A DNA stretch of 64,000 nucleotides from Heliocidaris erythrogramma (GCA_025617745.1 CM046858.1:32278180-32342179); one strand, 5' to 3'; positions 10,916 to 23,990 are shown, numbered from the stretch's first letter. Program-made: numbers and translations. Notes: generated from the sequence alone by a model not told the origin.

Positions 10916-11977
10916 GTCTTGAAACCTGCTTTGCCTTCTGGGTAAAGGGAATAAATCAGGGCGGTTAAGATGAAATGGAAAGGTTGGAATCTTTCATTTT
11001 TACATAATTGTGTTTATGTACTTGTCGGTCATGTAAATTCAGTAGACAAATACTTGATCTCTTCAGAACAATACATTTTAAACAATTGTCACATTTTGCT
11101 GCAAAGATTATGGAAGAGGGGTGTCTCGCTGCCTGCCAAGATCCTAGCATCTCTTGGATGATGTCACACTTTGAGAGACACCCTTCTCACTTAAGAAAGC
11201 TTGGACCTGCTTAATTCTGGTATAGCTTTGCCTGATTCACATGATTATTTAAGGCCCTTTCACATATGTATTTTGTATTAAATGAATGCATGATGCAACA
11301 AAGGCTCAATGCGTTCTCAGTTACATGTGTGTTATACCGGTAAGATACAGAAGTGTGAAGCACAGTTACGCTTAGAAACCCAGCGTTTGGGGGTGTTTTT
11401 TTTTGCTGTTTATCACGGCTTATGTGAACAGCCTTTAGACAAATCATTCACGGCTGCATGTAATAGTGAAAAGGAAGAAAAGTGACATATATATGAAGGA
11501 AATTAAGGATAACATGAATTTGCACGTGTGGACTAACCCTGTGAGCCCTTATCTTGGCTTACAAGTTGCTTTTACGCTTGTAGAGAGTGTAATTAAACTT
11601 ATAGAAGTAATATTTAAAGCCCATATTTTGAATATAGTATAACGATTTGGAGCCTCTAACATACAGAGCAAAATATTTTTTTGTGATTGGTACCCTTTAA
11701 GTCCTTCGCTGTTGCCATAGTAACACATTATTTTGCATGTATTAAACAATGTATGTTATTGTTTCAAAGGTTCCCTGAAAGTGAAAATATAAGGCCTTTT
11801 AAACTTAACAAAATATGAAGGTTTTTTTTTTTAAACTCCAAAACTTTATTAATGGACTCTGGCCCTTCTTCTTCTCATGTATTTGATTGTCCAGAGGGGC
11901 TACTATGCCCTTGGCAGTGGGTTTCTTAGGAAGAGGGTAGGTCTCTTATCACCAAGATGTAATACTGTCTTGGAATA

Positions 11978-12154
11978 ACACGATGAAAACTACTTTCGAA
12001 AAATAATCTCAAGCCAATTTCAATAGACCTGTCTATCACCTTTAGAAATGTGCGAACATATGTATTACATAATCCGAACCTGATTTCTATGGGCAGTACA
12101 ATAGGCCTTTGAAATTGCCATTGAGTTTATTTTTCGAAAGTAGTTCTTATCATG
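11978..12154. mobile_element. 177-bp TIR element
   Basis: ACTACTTTCGAAAAATA near the left end and TATTTTTCGAAAGTAGT near the right end are reverse complements. The match extends imperfectly outwards (ACACGATGAAA / TTATCATGT) and inwards (CAATTTCAATAG / CTTTGAAATTG). There is no coding content. Confidence 0.7.
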
Positions 12155-13206
12155 TCCATTAGTCGTCCTAGAATCACTATTTGTTGATTTTTTACAGAGC
12201 TATATTATACATATACTCAGAATATTTAGGATGGCCTGATATTTTTGCACAGTTTACATGTAGTGTATAGATTTAACTGAGAAATGTTAATTTAAAGAAG
12301 ATCCTTTTGTGGTCAAACTATTAGTTTGCCAATAGAATCATACTGAGCCTACTGGTAAACCTGGACATGGGTCATAATGGTAAACTGAATTTTTCAGGAT
12401 AGGTCAGTGATATTGTATACATAGATCCAAAATTATAATTTATGCAAAAAATTCACATACAGTACATTTTTTTAATGATTCAGAGAAAGAAAGCATATGA
12501 AGACAAACTTTGTTCACAATACATTTTATGAGCACTTGGACTGAAACAAATCATTCAATTCCATTTCAATTATTATGTGTTTAATTGTTTTATGACTTTG
12601 TTAAGTATAGTAAGTACATGTATATTTTATTATTTCTGAATGCATGTTCCATTATTTTGTGAGCTTGTGTAATCGAGGCTCATTGATATGGACCAATATT
12701 CAGATAACTAGAATCTTTGTATAAATAACTAATTTACAAAGAAACTTATCAATGAATAAGTGACTACCATAATTTACAAAGAAAATAACAGATGTCAATA
12801 GTAATATAATCAGATTTGCTACCCTAATAAAACCATAAATTATTATGGCTCTTTATCCAAATATCTAGCATGTCTGATAGTTATGGTAAATACTTCTGAT
12901 ACATGTATGGGAAATGGCGTATGATGTGTGGTCCATCCAGGTGTCATTTTTGCAGGCATTTTGGACACATTGGTTTTTAATAGAAAGGACTTTTCATGAC
13001 TTTGCTCAGTTGTTTTCATAAAGACTAAATTTCATTGGAAACACACTAGTTACCTGACAGATATTTCATAATAACCTTCCAGGGGGAAAATATATATAAT
13101 GAGAATTATATAATGTTAATTCATTTATAAGCTTCACAACAGATATTTCACTATAATCGCAAGTGCAGTATTCAAATGCAAGTGTTCTGTTACAATCAGA
13201 CTCAAA
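12155..13206. other. AT-rich sequence without a recognised gene
   Basis: No ORF with splice borders and no TIR pair was recognised. AATAAA at 12827 could serve as a distal poly(A) signal, but nothing ties it to the adaptor gene. Confidence 0.4.
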
Positions 13207-13811
13207 TACACTGTAAAAAAAATAGTTGAAATTTAATTAAATATCTACCACCATCACCACCAACAAACACTATTACATACGCTTTAAGTTGACAATTATT
13301 GAAAGGGCTCAGAATTTTATATAACGGTTGACAATTTTGCTGAAATATCAAGTTTTGATTTGTTTTAAATCGAGTGACAATTAAAAATTGTCATATCTTC
13401 TTATTTTTGCTTAAATGTATTAGGAAATATTTAAACTTCTTAAATTCTCATTCAACCACAAAAAAAAAATAGAATTGTTTAATTCTAAAAAAGAGATTAA
13501 CTTGGTCTTAATGAATATTCATGAACTATGTTAATTCTTATATTACACACTGCACCAGTCTTTACTTTGTTTGAGTAAAACGTACACTTTCTTACTTTGA
13601 GTTAACAATACTAAATTAATACAAGTTGAAATTATTTAAATGTTCTTTTGTATTTAATTTACTTTAAATTTTCACGTATATTCTACTAAATTGAAAATTT
13701 GAGTTATTATGACTTAAATCGAGTAAGTGGAAAAACTTATGTTTTGAAGTAAATTCTACATGGGAAAAATAAGTAAAAGTTACCAATGGGCATATTATTA
13801 TTTACAGTGTA
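13207..13811. mobile_element. TACACTGTAAA-TIR element, about 605 bp
   Basis: The left end TACACTGTAAAAAA (13207) and right end TTTACAGTGTA (13801-13811) are reverse complements. The interior is very AT-rich and has no ORF. Elements with CACTGTAAAA ends are common non-autonomous DNA transposons in marine animals, but the superfamily is not decided here. Confidence 0.65.
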
Positions 13812-14084
13812 TATTATTACCTACATCATCATTACCTGTATGTCATTAACGAATAAGTGGGGGTGACGCCCACGTAGGGTCATGTCTGCCAGGGAATAGT
13901 GAGAATGAAGAATCTTATACTGCTATTTTGCAAATTTGTTTGGACAGTTGTTGGGATTTCGAGTTAACCTAGTTTTAGGCTAATATTTTTTTAAAATTTT
14001 ATTAAAAAACTATATTTTTGATGCTAGTAAGTGTTTTCAAATTGGTAAAGTTGAAGGATGTAAAATTTATTGGGAGTAAGATTG

Positions 14085-14430
14085 TTATACCTCCGCCCAC
14101 CGAAGGTGGCGCTGGAGGTAATAAGTTTTCGGGTTGTCCGTTCGTTCGTCCGTCCGTCCCGCCGCTCTCTCTCGCGTTCTCGCGATAACTCAAGAACCAC
14201 ATGAACTTCAAACTTGGTGCTAGTATGTATCACCATAGGAATACGATCTGATTAGATTTTGAGATACGTAGGGTCAAAGGTCACAGAGGTCCATTTCTGA
14301 AATTTCAGGTGTTAGCCTTGTTCTCGCGATAACTCATTTGAGGTAAACTTCAAACTTGGTGCTCGTATGTATCACCATAGGAAGACGATCTGATTAGATA
14401 TTGGGATACAGAGGTCAAAGGGCCCCCAAA
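14085..14430. repeat. Dispersed repeat with two internal monomers (ACTTCAAACTTGGTGCT)
   Basis: Two direct copies of a roughly 130-bp monomer share TCTCGCGATAACTCA, ACTTCAAACTTGGTGCT, GTATGTATCACCATAGGAA and CGATCTGATTAGAT. A palindromic ACCTCCGCCCACCGAAGGTGG head lies at the left (14090-14121). One monomer carries GGGTCAAAGGTCA (14272-14284), as the monomers at 58.9-60.9 kb do. Probably another TIR element with internal tandem repeats; its right end is not clear. Confidence 0.55.
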
Positions 14431-14454
14431 TAAAAATATTTATCGAATTTTGGG

Positions 14455-14460
<6 letters not shown>

Positions 14461-14509
<49 letters not shown>
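14461..14509. repeat. (TA)n microsatellite
   Basis: About 24 TA units in a row. Confidence 0.95.
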
Positions 14510-14513
<4 letters not shown>

Positions 14514-14891
14514 GGATAGCTGAAAATCTCTTCTGTCATAATTATGACACCAAAAAGTCCGAAATTGTTTAATGTTTGAGTGAGCACTGCCCACTTTTGT
14601 AAAGGACATGAAACTTAGGTTGTGCAGGAATTGGTTATCCACTTTGGGTGAAGTGAAAAGTTATCCAGTTTAGAAATTGCTGATTGTCTGATGAGTTTAT
14701 GATAAATCATGATTGATATGGGTCTGTGCAGTGAATGACATGGCCTATGAATTCAAATTTTTATGCATGAGTGATCATGAATTGTCTTTTTAATCACAAT
14801 TTGATGATGGAAGTTGTTTTGATAGTACCGTATTATCTGGTGTTGATGTCTGTGTAGCGGTTGTAGCGGTGCTCCTGGTAGTTCGTGTTGA

Positions 14892-14918
14892 GGGGGGGGG
14901 GGGGGGGGGGGGGGGGGG
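14892..14918. repeat. Poly-G run at gap edge
   Basis: 27 consecutive G residues run directly into the assembly gap. Confidence 0.95.
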
Positions 14919-15418
14919 NNNNNNNNNNNNNNNNNNNNNNNNNNNNNNNNNNNNNNNNNNNNNNNNNNNNNNNNNNNNNNNNNNNNNNNNNNNNNNNNNN
15001 NNNNNNNNNNNNNNNNNNNNNNNNNNNNNNNNNNNNNNNNNNNNNNNNNNNNNNNNNNNNNNNNNNNNNNNNNNNNNNNNNNNNNNNNNNNNNNNNNNNN
15101 NNNNNNNNNNNNNNNNNNNNNNNNNNNNNNNNNNNNNNNNNNNNNNNNNNNNNNNNNNNNNNNNNNNNNNNNNNNNNNNNNNNNNNNNNNNNNNNNNNNN
15201 NNNNNNNNNNNNNNNNNNNNNNNNNNNNNNNNNNNNNNNNNNNNNNNNNNNNNNNNNNNNNNNNNNNNNNNNNNNNNNNNNNNNNNNNNNNNNNNNNNNN
15301 NNNNNNNNNNNNNNNNNNNNNNNNNNNNNNNNNNNNNNNNNNNNNNNNNNNNNNNNNNNNNNNNNNNNNNNNNNNNNNNNNNNNNNNNNNNNNNNNNNNN
15401 NNNNNNNNNNNNNNNNNN
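14919..15418. other. Assembly gap (500 N)
   Basis: Exactly 500 N, so the size is likely a placeholder. Long frames spanning it are meaningless. Confidence 0.99.
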
Positions 15419-16607
15419 TTAGTAATACGTATTTTGAAACATTTAGTCTTTATAACACATAGATGAGACAGCGCAGACCTGTAACAAACAGACAAATAGG
15501 GAAGTAGAAATACATGTATGCTCCAGATTATCTTGTAAATCTGTCAAGCTATCCCACTCACTCTTATCCTCGCTTAATAAACAAATATTATTACGTGGGT
15601 GATATGTCAAGGGAGTAATAGAAAACTGGTTAATGTTATCAATTTTATTCACCTCTCCCACTCACTCGTAAATTACCCCTTTCTCGACCTGTCTGTTATA
15701 GGCGGATGGGGTGGGAACGAAATGGTAGCGGAAATGGAAAGCAAAAAAAAAATATTTTTGATCAAGAGTTTCTGAGCTCAAAATGTGCACCATTCATTCT
15801 GTTTCAGTTCTATTTGCAAGTGTTTTCGTTTCATGTTGCTTTCTTCGTGATGGTGTGCCCAACCCCTTCAGGTTGTAGTTTTATTACATGTAAATTCCCC
15901 GAATGTTTATGCACAGTCCCAGGCAATTACTTCTATGTTGTGTTAGAAAACAAGCTTAAGGCATGGTAAAAGATGAGTCATCTGCCTTCTATTTGACGGT
16001 GTTTTATTTGACTATGGTCTTCTCTCTCGTGGCTCACCCCTCGGATACCAATGAACATAGGTGGGGAAAGAAAGTAAGTGATGAGGGAGAAATAGAACGG
16101 GATAGATCATTAGAAAGGGGAGGTACTGAGTGCAGAATGAGCAGGGGATATAGAAAGAGAAGATAGCAGGGGAGGAGATGATGGTAGAAAGAGAGGCGGA
16201 ATAGAGAGCAAAATAGAAAGGGCATAGTGTGAGTATCGAACGCATGTAAAAGTAGTAAAAAATGACCCGATAGCACTTCCTTCTTTTCACTCATGAAATA
16301 CAAATCCTTCAAGGCTTTTTTTTTAAAATATGAATAACTGGGCATTAACCAGATCAATTAGCAAGAAAGGGCGACATTATATAGGCTTATGAATTACGTT
16401 GCATTACTAAGTATCACACATATATCATGGGCTCATCAAGGAGCGACGGATTCTTTTTCTTTTAAACAGCGGAATTTGCATATCTTTCGCCTCCCAGTTA
16501 ATATATGAATTCATTTCAATATTAATTTTCCTCTTTTGATTTAATTCTTATTATTTTCTTTTTCATTATACGTGCCGCGGCTAGCATAGCATGACATAAC
16601 ACTTTCT
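15419..16607. other. No gene recognised between gap and TTAA element
   Basis: Several short frames occur on both strands (15443-15661, 15706-15969, 16034-16357) without domain or splice support. The purine-rich stretch 16050-16220 is low complexity. Confidence 0.4.
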
Positions 16608-16611
16608 TTAA

Positions 16612-17550
16612 AGTAGAACTTTAATGATTTTAAATATTGGCTTAATACTTATTATTGCATAGATGGCATAAATTAAACAAGGTTATCCAAATTCAACGCT
16701 TGGAAACATTTGAAGTAATGATTATTATCAATTATAAAACGGTAAAATACAGCCCCCGATATAGCAACTGAAGAGCTCCTCGAACGCTGCTGAGATATGT
16801 GACGACACACCATGGACCAGTCCTGTCTAAGCAGACGATGTCCCATAACATCTTACACATTTTTCAGAGCCTATTTTGTCATCTCCTCTTCACTTATTTC
16901 TCTTCCTTCACTAGCGTCAGTCTTAATGTTAGTCTGTTGCCTCACTCTTATAACTTCGTGTATGGTATTATTTTGATGAAAACTGCAGCGTTAAAAAAAT
17001 AAAGGAATGAGTCACTTGTAAACAAAATAAGACGCCATTGTATTTTCAGCTGCTTGCACCGGGGCATGTTCGGCGTTTCAAGAGGGAACGAATACCATCC
17101 TGCTATTATTCGGAGGGCTTTTCAATTTGAAAGTGGGGTTTATTTCATTGATCATTGACCCTTCTCATGTGTATTTACAATCAAATGGTTTTAGCTATCA
17201 GAATCAGAATCAGTTTCACTTTCCCATTATAATGGTGTGAAATAAGGTCATGTTTAAATACACCAAACTTTTTATAATTTGATAAATAATTGCATTGCAA
17301 TTCGTTCATTCATTATAGGACGTCGTCTGCTTAAGCAGGATCGATCCCGAGTGTGACGACATCAAAACATCGCTATATTTCTGGCGAATCCTCGGATATT
17401 CCAGATGCTGAGAAGAGCTTTTATTTGTGTTGTTTTTATAATCATCAGATACGCAGTTGACATAAAACTTATACGATTGCCATCTGTAAGCTTCCCAGTT
17501 TCTAGTGATACATTAATTGCCATATTTGTGATTTTCTTTGAATACCTACT
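16612..17550. mobile_element. 939-bp piggyBac-like non-autonomous element, copy 1
   Basis: It starts AGTAGAACTTTAATG and ends CCTACT. TTAA flanks it at 16608-16611 and 17551-17554. It is nearly identical to 33156-34087. Subterminal inverted repeats around CTAAGCAGACGATGTCC (about 16829) and GGACGTCGTCTGCTTAAG (17319) add to the structure. It encodes no transposase. The TTAA target suggests the piggyBac superfamily. Confidence 0.85.
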
Positions 17551-17917
17551 TTAAGACACCGACATCGTCGTACAGGACTATGGTCGTGGACATGATCGTC
17601 AAGCAGTTTGCTATGAGTCATACCATTTTTTTACATTCATAATTATATAGCTGGTGCCACTTTGCCTCAAGTATACAGTATCTCTATCCACTCTCTCTCT
17701 CTCCCTCTCTCATGGTTTTTTTTTATGCGACCCTAACTTTGAACCGATAATTTCCCCAAATACCCCTCAAATAAGACTTCTAAAAGGATATTTAGAAACA
17801 AAACAACAAAAAATGGTTTTGCTCAAATGTCTTTTGCTTTAACTAACAGGCAAAAAAGAGTCATTATTTCAAAGATAATTTCCAACATCCTATTTCGCCG
17901 ACAGAAAATTTATTGTG

Positions 17918-18030
17918 GAGTTTGGCCAACTCGGTTCCAGTAGGTAACAATGTGTTGCTTTGTTAGGCAAGCATGTAACAAATGAGTATACGCAATGCTG
18001 TGCCCAACTGAAACCGAGTTGGCCAAACTC
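17918..18030. mobile_element. 113-bp inverted-repeat element
   Basis: GAGTTTGGCCAACTCGGTTC at 17918 and its reverse complement, ending GGCCAAACTC at 18030, form arms of about 24 bp with one or two mismatches. It is short, non-coding and MITE-like. Confidence 0.7.
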
Positions 18031-19392
18031 GGTGTATGGATGCTTCTGGGCTAAAATCATTGTTGAAAATGAACCAATTTCTCATATAAAGAAAAAATAC
18101 ACTATACTTTGTTTTATGAAACAAAACGGAAAAGTTTTGATCGGATCTCTCATGAGCCCTATGGACCTAACATTGACTGTTTATTTTGAATGACCTTCCT
18201 CTGTCTGGCAATGAACCACTTGCAATCGAATAAATCAAATATTAACCCTGGGGGCCCATAACTTTAACTTAACTTTCTCCTCCATAAAGTACTGCCGCTT
18301 GATCGTTAGACCAGGGAATTGTTACCCTGGTTAGACAACAAATTCAGTGGATTCTTATAAAACTTGACCTTTTCCGTCTAGTTCCTCAAAATGGCTAGAG
18401 CAGATGTAGACCATGAGAGGGATGCATGTGCAGACAGAGCGACGAGGGGAGGGGATGTACAAACCTACTCTTTTAAACAATTCGACTGGATTCAAGCCGT
18501 ATGTATGTCCCTCATACAGTTTTTCCATTAAGTCATATTGATAAAACTGTCGTCTGACATGGCTGACATACTAGTAATCGAGTACGTGTTTTACCGCTGT
18601 ATGCTTGTACCGCTATGTAATTATTCTCTGAAATTATCGTATTAAATTAATCATAATACTCAAATCATTAAACTAAGTACGGTAGCACAAAATTAATCTT
18701 GATTCTAATAATATTATTACCTCTACGTAGCCCATGACTACAATAACAAATCGTGTAATATTTGTTGGTCGTTGGCCGTGCATGAGCTAGTGAGTAAATA
18801 TTACACCCCAATCTGTTTTTAAAATACATCAAGGGTACTATGACTAGATACGGTCTATCGAAATCGATTAACTTCTTTCATTTAGCTCATTATATTCTAG
18901 CCTATACTGGCAAAGTACTTTATTTCAGCTCTGCAAATGAGGTCCTGTGCATGACGTTTACAGGGAACAACATTACCTCAATCATGTCTGCGACGTCAGT
19001 AGTGAGATGAATATGTCTAAACTTTAAAATGATTTTGAGTTTTGGAAAAGGCGAGACGTAAAAATCTCACATAAAGAATCAACAAGGATTTTTTCAATGA
19101 CAACTAACAAACAATTTTGATAAGATATCTGAGTAATCAATGGGGCAAAGTTATCGGACTCGTTATTGAATATCATTTTCAACACTTTTTTTTCTTCAGC
19201 AAGACTGATTACATTTCGTAGATCTAAAGAACCCATGTACTGTGTATGAAAAAAATCGGGATGACTTGAAACCATTTTTCTCAAATTGCAATTCCATAAC
19301 CAAAACTGAAGATAAACTTTATAAACATGATAAATGACTTTATCACCAGGAAACTTAATCACACTAATTCACGGTTAGGCAGGTCGTTGAGA
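18031..19392. other. No gene recognised
   Basis: A 112-codon frame on the minus strand (19024-19362) has no recognisable domain, and its borders do not look spliced. Nothing else of note was seen. Confidence 0.35.
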
Positions 19393-19759
19393 TTGAGTTC
19401 TGGTCATGCAATTACATTGTGAAAGAAATTGTCTCAGAGCAATTGGGAAAGTTTGATCATGTCTACATAAGAATTGTTTTATACTGTGTTGTTTTGGAAT
19501 CATCAAAATAGATTTTTAAAAACTGACCCAATCTCGGTGAAAAGCACATGCACTGCACACAGAAATAGGTATATGGGACTACACACAAAAGTGGAATGAA
19601 TGTTCGGCCCGAACATTGCAGCTGTTTCTAGTCATATCTCGAATATGAGGGCATTTGAAGAACAATCCTTTTCAAGGGATTTTACGTCTATGATTACATA
19701 AAACATGTAAAAGGAATGAGAAATCTCACAAATTATTTTTCACCTTTCCCAGAACTCAA
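19393..19759 (+). mobile_element. MITE, TTGAGTTCTGG family, copy 1
   Basis: TTGAGTTCTGG at 19393 and CCAGAACTCAA ending at 19759 are exact inverted repeats. The interior matches 63374-63734 in reverse orientation, for example GATCATGTCTA, TGTTCGG..CGAACATT and GGGCAATTGAAG-like stretches. Confidence 0.8.
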
Positions 19760-20339
19760 CCTTTCCTATAAGGCTCATACTTGATTCACTCATATATAAG
19801 TGAAGATCTTATGCCTATATGGTTTTAATGTGAACATAGATTATGTGATAATAAACATCAATTCAGACGGACAAACGTACATCAGCAGGACGTGTTGTGA
19901 AATCCAATTGAGCACTGTATGACTGAGATGACCTAGCTAGTTTGAAGGTCAATGACCTATCAGGCTTGTGAATCGATTAGAGTATCATACCATCTGGTAT
20001 TGTAGCCACAGTAGCCTCATTCCATAGTCATCACTTTAAACACCATGTTAAATTGCAATACACACTTTTATTCGAGGACATGGAATTTCCCACTTGTATC
20101 GACATAACTGAACTAGAAACCGGCCTGTAGGAATTCATAGTCATCATAACTCAAAACATTGGCTCAGATCATGTGATGAATTTGGTCTCCTAAATATGAA
20201 AATTTTTAAGAGGAATATTTGTAACCTTCAAATTCTACATGTCATTACATGATAAATGTGCAGTATCAATATGAACCTACGCGGCACAAGATGATAAATG
20301 TCCATTGTTATACTATCATCTGAAGGGCCAAGTCGAATG

Positions 20340-20369
20340 TCATCATCACCATCACCATCACCATCACGA
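20340..20369. repeat. (CATCAC)n microsatellite
   Basis: A short run of imperfect CATCAC/CATCAT units. Confidence 0.8.
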
Positions 20370-20636
20370 TTTATCGCCGTTTGAACCCTCTATACCATGT
20401 ATACAGTGGAATGTACATTCCCATTCACAGATCGATCAAAACTAATGTAGCGACCAATTTATTCTTTGCTTATTGCCGTCAGAAATTTTGCCAATCAAAA
20501 TATTTGAATGGAATGCTATTTCAGCCCCATACTATATACATAGGTTTAGAAATTAAAGTAACCAAACTGGCGAGGCAATTTTGAAAAAATAAGAACAAAA
20601 TCATAACTCTTGCAAATGTAATATCTTGCAAATGTA

Positions 20637-20876
20637 AATGGGTACCCGGTAGGATGCGAAAGTTAATGTCGTTTTCTTAGCAATGTAAGCGTCACTGTAC
20701 TGCCTAGTGGTGGAATATTCCCCAGGGAGCGGAGAATGTGCACTCATTGTGCGCGGGCATGCCAGAATCCGATGACCGTGGTAATAATATCTCCTTTGTA
20801 GGCGCCTTGAGCATCCTCTGGGATGGATACGTGCGCAATATAAATGTAGCTATTATTATTATCATTATTATTAAAG
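20637..20876 (+). mobile_element. SINE body fragment
   Basis: It carries GGGTACCCGGTAGGATGCGA, a middle with CCAGGGAGCGGAGAATGTGC, GCGCAATATAAATG and a (ATT)n tail. It matches the SINE at 34636-34996 in opposite orientation, but the tRNA-like head is missing. Confidence 0.7.
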
Positions 20877-21040
20877 TAGCGCAATGCATGATGAAAATTA
20901 TGACAAGGTATTATGATACTGAACAATCAATGCCAGGTCAAATAACTACAATTACATGTCAATATCAGGTGTGATGTTGGCCAAGCTAATGATATTTCAA
21001 GATAACATTAAAAAGTCTCGTAAATTATTGTTGTTCATAA

Positions 21041-21834
21041 TTGTATCCTAACATAATCTGTAAAACACGTTGCCAATTCCAAGCATATGCTTATTGGTTT
21101 GGGTATAAAACAAGAATTTTACCTCGGTTTGATTTCTGTTTACCAATAAAGTGCGATGAAACACATGAATCTAAAAAAGCTTGTCATGACATGCAGGTAA
21201 ATCACTTCTCTCTTGCACATGTCATTTTTTGAGATAAGTATTTAACTCCTTGTTTTGATTTTCTTAGCCATTCATAGCATTTGGATTGGTTTTGCAACAT
21301 AAGTTAGATAGTACCTTTAAACTATTTCCTTCTCTGCTGTATAACCCATGGAGACCTGAGATTGTTAATAAGATTCCTGCTGTGGCTTTGTGTTTCTCAC
21401 ACTGGTATGGGTTCAAGTTTAACGAGACTCCAAGGCACACTGCTCTGGTATGGTACACAGATGTGCAAGAGAGAAGTGATTTACCTGATCATGACAAGCT
21501 TATACTACATCTGAATACGCGCATACATTTTGCACTCAAACTAACCAGGAACTCAAAACTAAACACAAACTATATCATTTCGATATATATTATTGTGAAA
21601 ATTTGTTTGATTTTATTTATGTTATGTTGTACTGTACTGTATTCTTTAATGTTTCTTTCGGTAATGTTGGTGGAAAACAAATTTCCACGATTTAATGGGA
21701 TCACACTGAATAAAATTATCAACTATCAATTAGTATTAAGTTTTGAGTATTTCCGACTATTCGGTAGTAGGTCCATGGTCAGACTGACAGTAGAGTGTTA
21801 CATGTATATATGTAGAGACTATACAACAAAATAG
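21041..21834 (+). CDS. Possible two-exon gene fragment, unknown protein
   Basis: The frame 21041-21196 (ending ..KKACHDMQ) meets a fair donor CAG|GTAAAT at 21197. A 71-nt intron ends TTTTCTTAG at 21267. The next frame starts in the same phase (PFIAFGLVLQHKLDSTFKLF) and stays open to a stop at 21834. The first part contains several Cys and Trp residues, and the later part has a hydrophobic segment (IVKICLILFMLCCTVLYSLM). I recognise no family. A stop lies directly upstream of 21041 without a convincing acceptor, so this may be a decayed mobile element rather than a gene. Confidence 0.25.
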
Positions 21835-21846
21835 GATGAAAAGCCA

Positions 21847-21922
21847 GAGAGAGAGAGAGAGAGGGAGAGTGTGTGTACGTGGGGGTGTGTTAGTGTTAGT
21901 GTGTGTGTGCGTGTGTGTGTGT
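21847..21922. repeat. (GA)n then (GT)n microsatellites
   Basis: A GA run of about 25 bp is followed by an interrupted GT run. Confidence 0.9.
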
Positions 21923-22499
21923 TTTGCTTTGGGTTTTGTATTTTTTTTTTCCCCAAGAGGAGGTAGGTTTAGGAAAGTTCCTCCAGCCTCTTTCTTAGCT
22001 TCGTGTTGTCATTAAAATATTTTGAATATAATTGTTTAATTGGGACATTGCTTATAGTTACTTGGAGTTATGACGTGCTTTATAACTTGTTTATGTATTT
22101 GGTTTTATATTTACTATTATGTTATGTTGTACATGTATATATGTACTTCAGTTTGGAGGAATAAACAAAACAAAAGGTTTACTAAATAGTAGTTTGGGCA
22201 GATAAGGTAAAAACAAAAACAAAATAAACAAAAGAAAACTGCAAATGCAAGATGAGAAAGGATGGTATCCTAGTATAGTAATAGCAACATGTTAATTTGA
22301 TAGCGTTATCATACTTGCAGAAATGGCAAAGTCAATGATACTGAAACTCTGTTTCAGAATATGGAAAATGGCAAGAGTATCAGATAGCGGTTGGGGTGAA
22401 TTTTGTTGACCCGCAATGTGGGATATTGGAAACAGCGTGTACTAGAACGTCTTTTAATTCATTCCTCTTTCAGCTTTTTATATCCCTCTCGTTTCCCTC

Positions 22500-22656
22500 A
22501 TCAAACCTCTTTATCTCTCTTATTCTCTCCCCCTCTCTCTCCCTCTCTCTCTCTCACAAAACACACACACACACACACACACACACCCAGACGCACTCAC
22601 TCACCTCGCCTCTTTTCTTCTTCTCCCCCCCTCTCTCTCTTCATTCGTTATTATCA
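22500..22656. repeat. CT-rich tract and (CA)n microsatellite
   Basis: (CT)n blocks flank about 13 CA units near 22560-22587. The frames of 111 and 165 codons over this region are low-complexity artefacts. Confidence 0.9.
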
Positions 22657-22893
22657 CCTGAGGCGTCGATATGTCTTCCAGATGCAGCTGGTGTGCCAAT
22701 TTCTAGTCAATTTTTGTACGGCAATCCCACTCTCTTGAAAACGCTCTTTAAAATGTATGGAAGAATGGTATATGAAAGAAAATACATTTGCGAACTCCCC
22801 TTCAAATGTAGGAACTGGAAACTCAATTTTCGTGGAATAATCGACCGTTATATTTTTAATTGGATTTTAGGTGGGCTGCCAAATACTATATAG

Positions 22894-23990
22894 TTATATA
22901 CATGTACAGTGGGGTGGCTAGTGTAACATGTGATCCGTACCAAACCGAATGGTTCTTAATCAACAAAATCAATCTTACCAGTTACTGATTTCGTCCTTGA
23001 AATCAATTTTTGAACTGATTTCGTTCACGAAAGCAATAAGCTATATTGATTTTGTTACAGAATCACTTGTTTCAAAACAGAATAATAAGTATTAGATTTG
23101 GGGCCCTTTAATCGGCATCAGTGGTTTTCCATTTTGCATTAAAAATTGTTATGGAAGCTATGACTGCAGGATTTCATTTGGTAAGTTATAAATGCTGATC
23201 CATGGACAATTTAGTGATTTTCATTCTTTTCTTGCAAAAGGGATGCAATACCTTGAAGATATTGAATATCAATATCATTTAGTAATTCATAGTTCTGTTG
23301 GTATAGGTACTAGTATAACTTACAATTGAATTGGACTAACCACAAGGGTGTCTCTTATAAGATAGACAAACTCATTTCCACTAGCAGCTTTCCAGAATGT
23401 ACACGTATCATGTCATTGGGTAAATATCTGTCAATTCTAGAAAGAAATGTAGGCCCTATCTGGTTGGGTTTATTCAGAATTATCTCCCTTTAAATAAGAA
23501 ATAGCCTCATAATCATAGTTTGGATAGATAGAGCTTAACAAATATAATGCTTCGTTTATTCGATTCGTATAGCTCTTAGTGTGTACACAATCTCTACTGT
23601 CACTGCCTTCTTCTAATGATTATAATATTTGTAGCATTGGCAGGGCTACATCGCGAAGTCTTATAATACATGTCAGTTATTAATCCACATTTTAATGTAT
23701 ATGTCGGAAGTCTAGTATAATAAAACTGTTTTGGCCAAACATGGTTTCTGGGGTCTAGACGTCATTGAGTTGGTCTCGAGACAGACACACAATAAACATG
23801 GAATGTCTACTAACACATACTTACAGCTAAAGTACATGGCTTGGCTCGATCTCACTTATCTCGATAGCTTCAGTGTTATTCTTGAACAGGACGATTATTA
23901 GCATACAAATAAAATGGTGGAAGGACTTTGATATGTACCTGCTTCTAAAGGAATAAAAATCGTTTTATGAGACGAGCGAGCTATACATAG
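22894..23990. other. No gene recognised
   Basis: AT-rich sequence with short repeated motifs (ACTGATTTCGT at about 22984 and 23017) and no frame worth reporting. Confidence 0.4.

Noticed and set aside
14833..15495. Frames of about 190-220 codons over the gap
   Set aside because: They exist only because N codons are read as open.
19024..19362. 112-codon minus-strand frame
   Set aside because: AT-rich random-looking composition; no homology recognised.
22396..22893. 165-codon frame with Ser/Leu/His-rich start
   Set aside because: Driven by CT and CA microsatellites; no domain or splice support.
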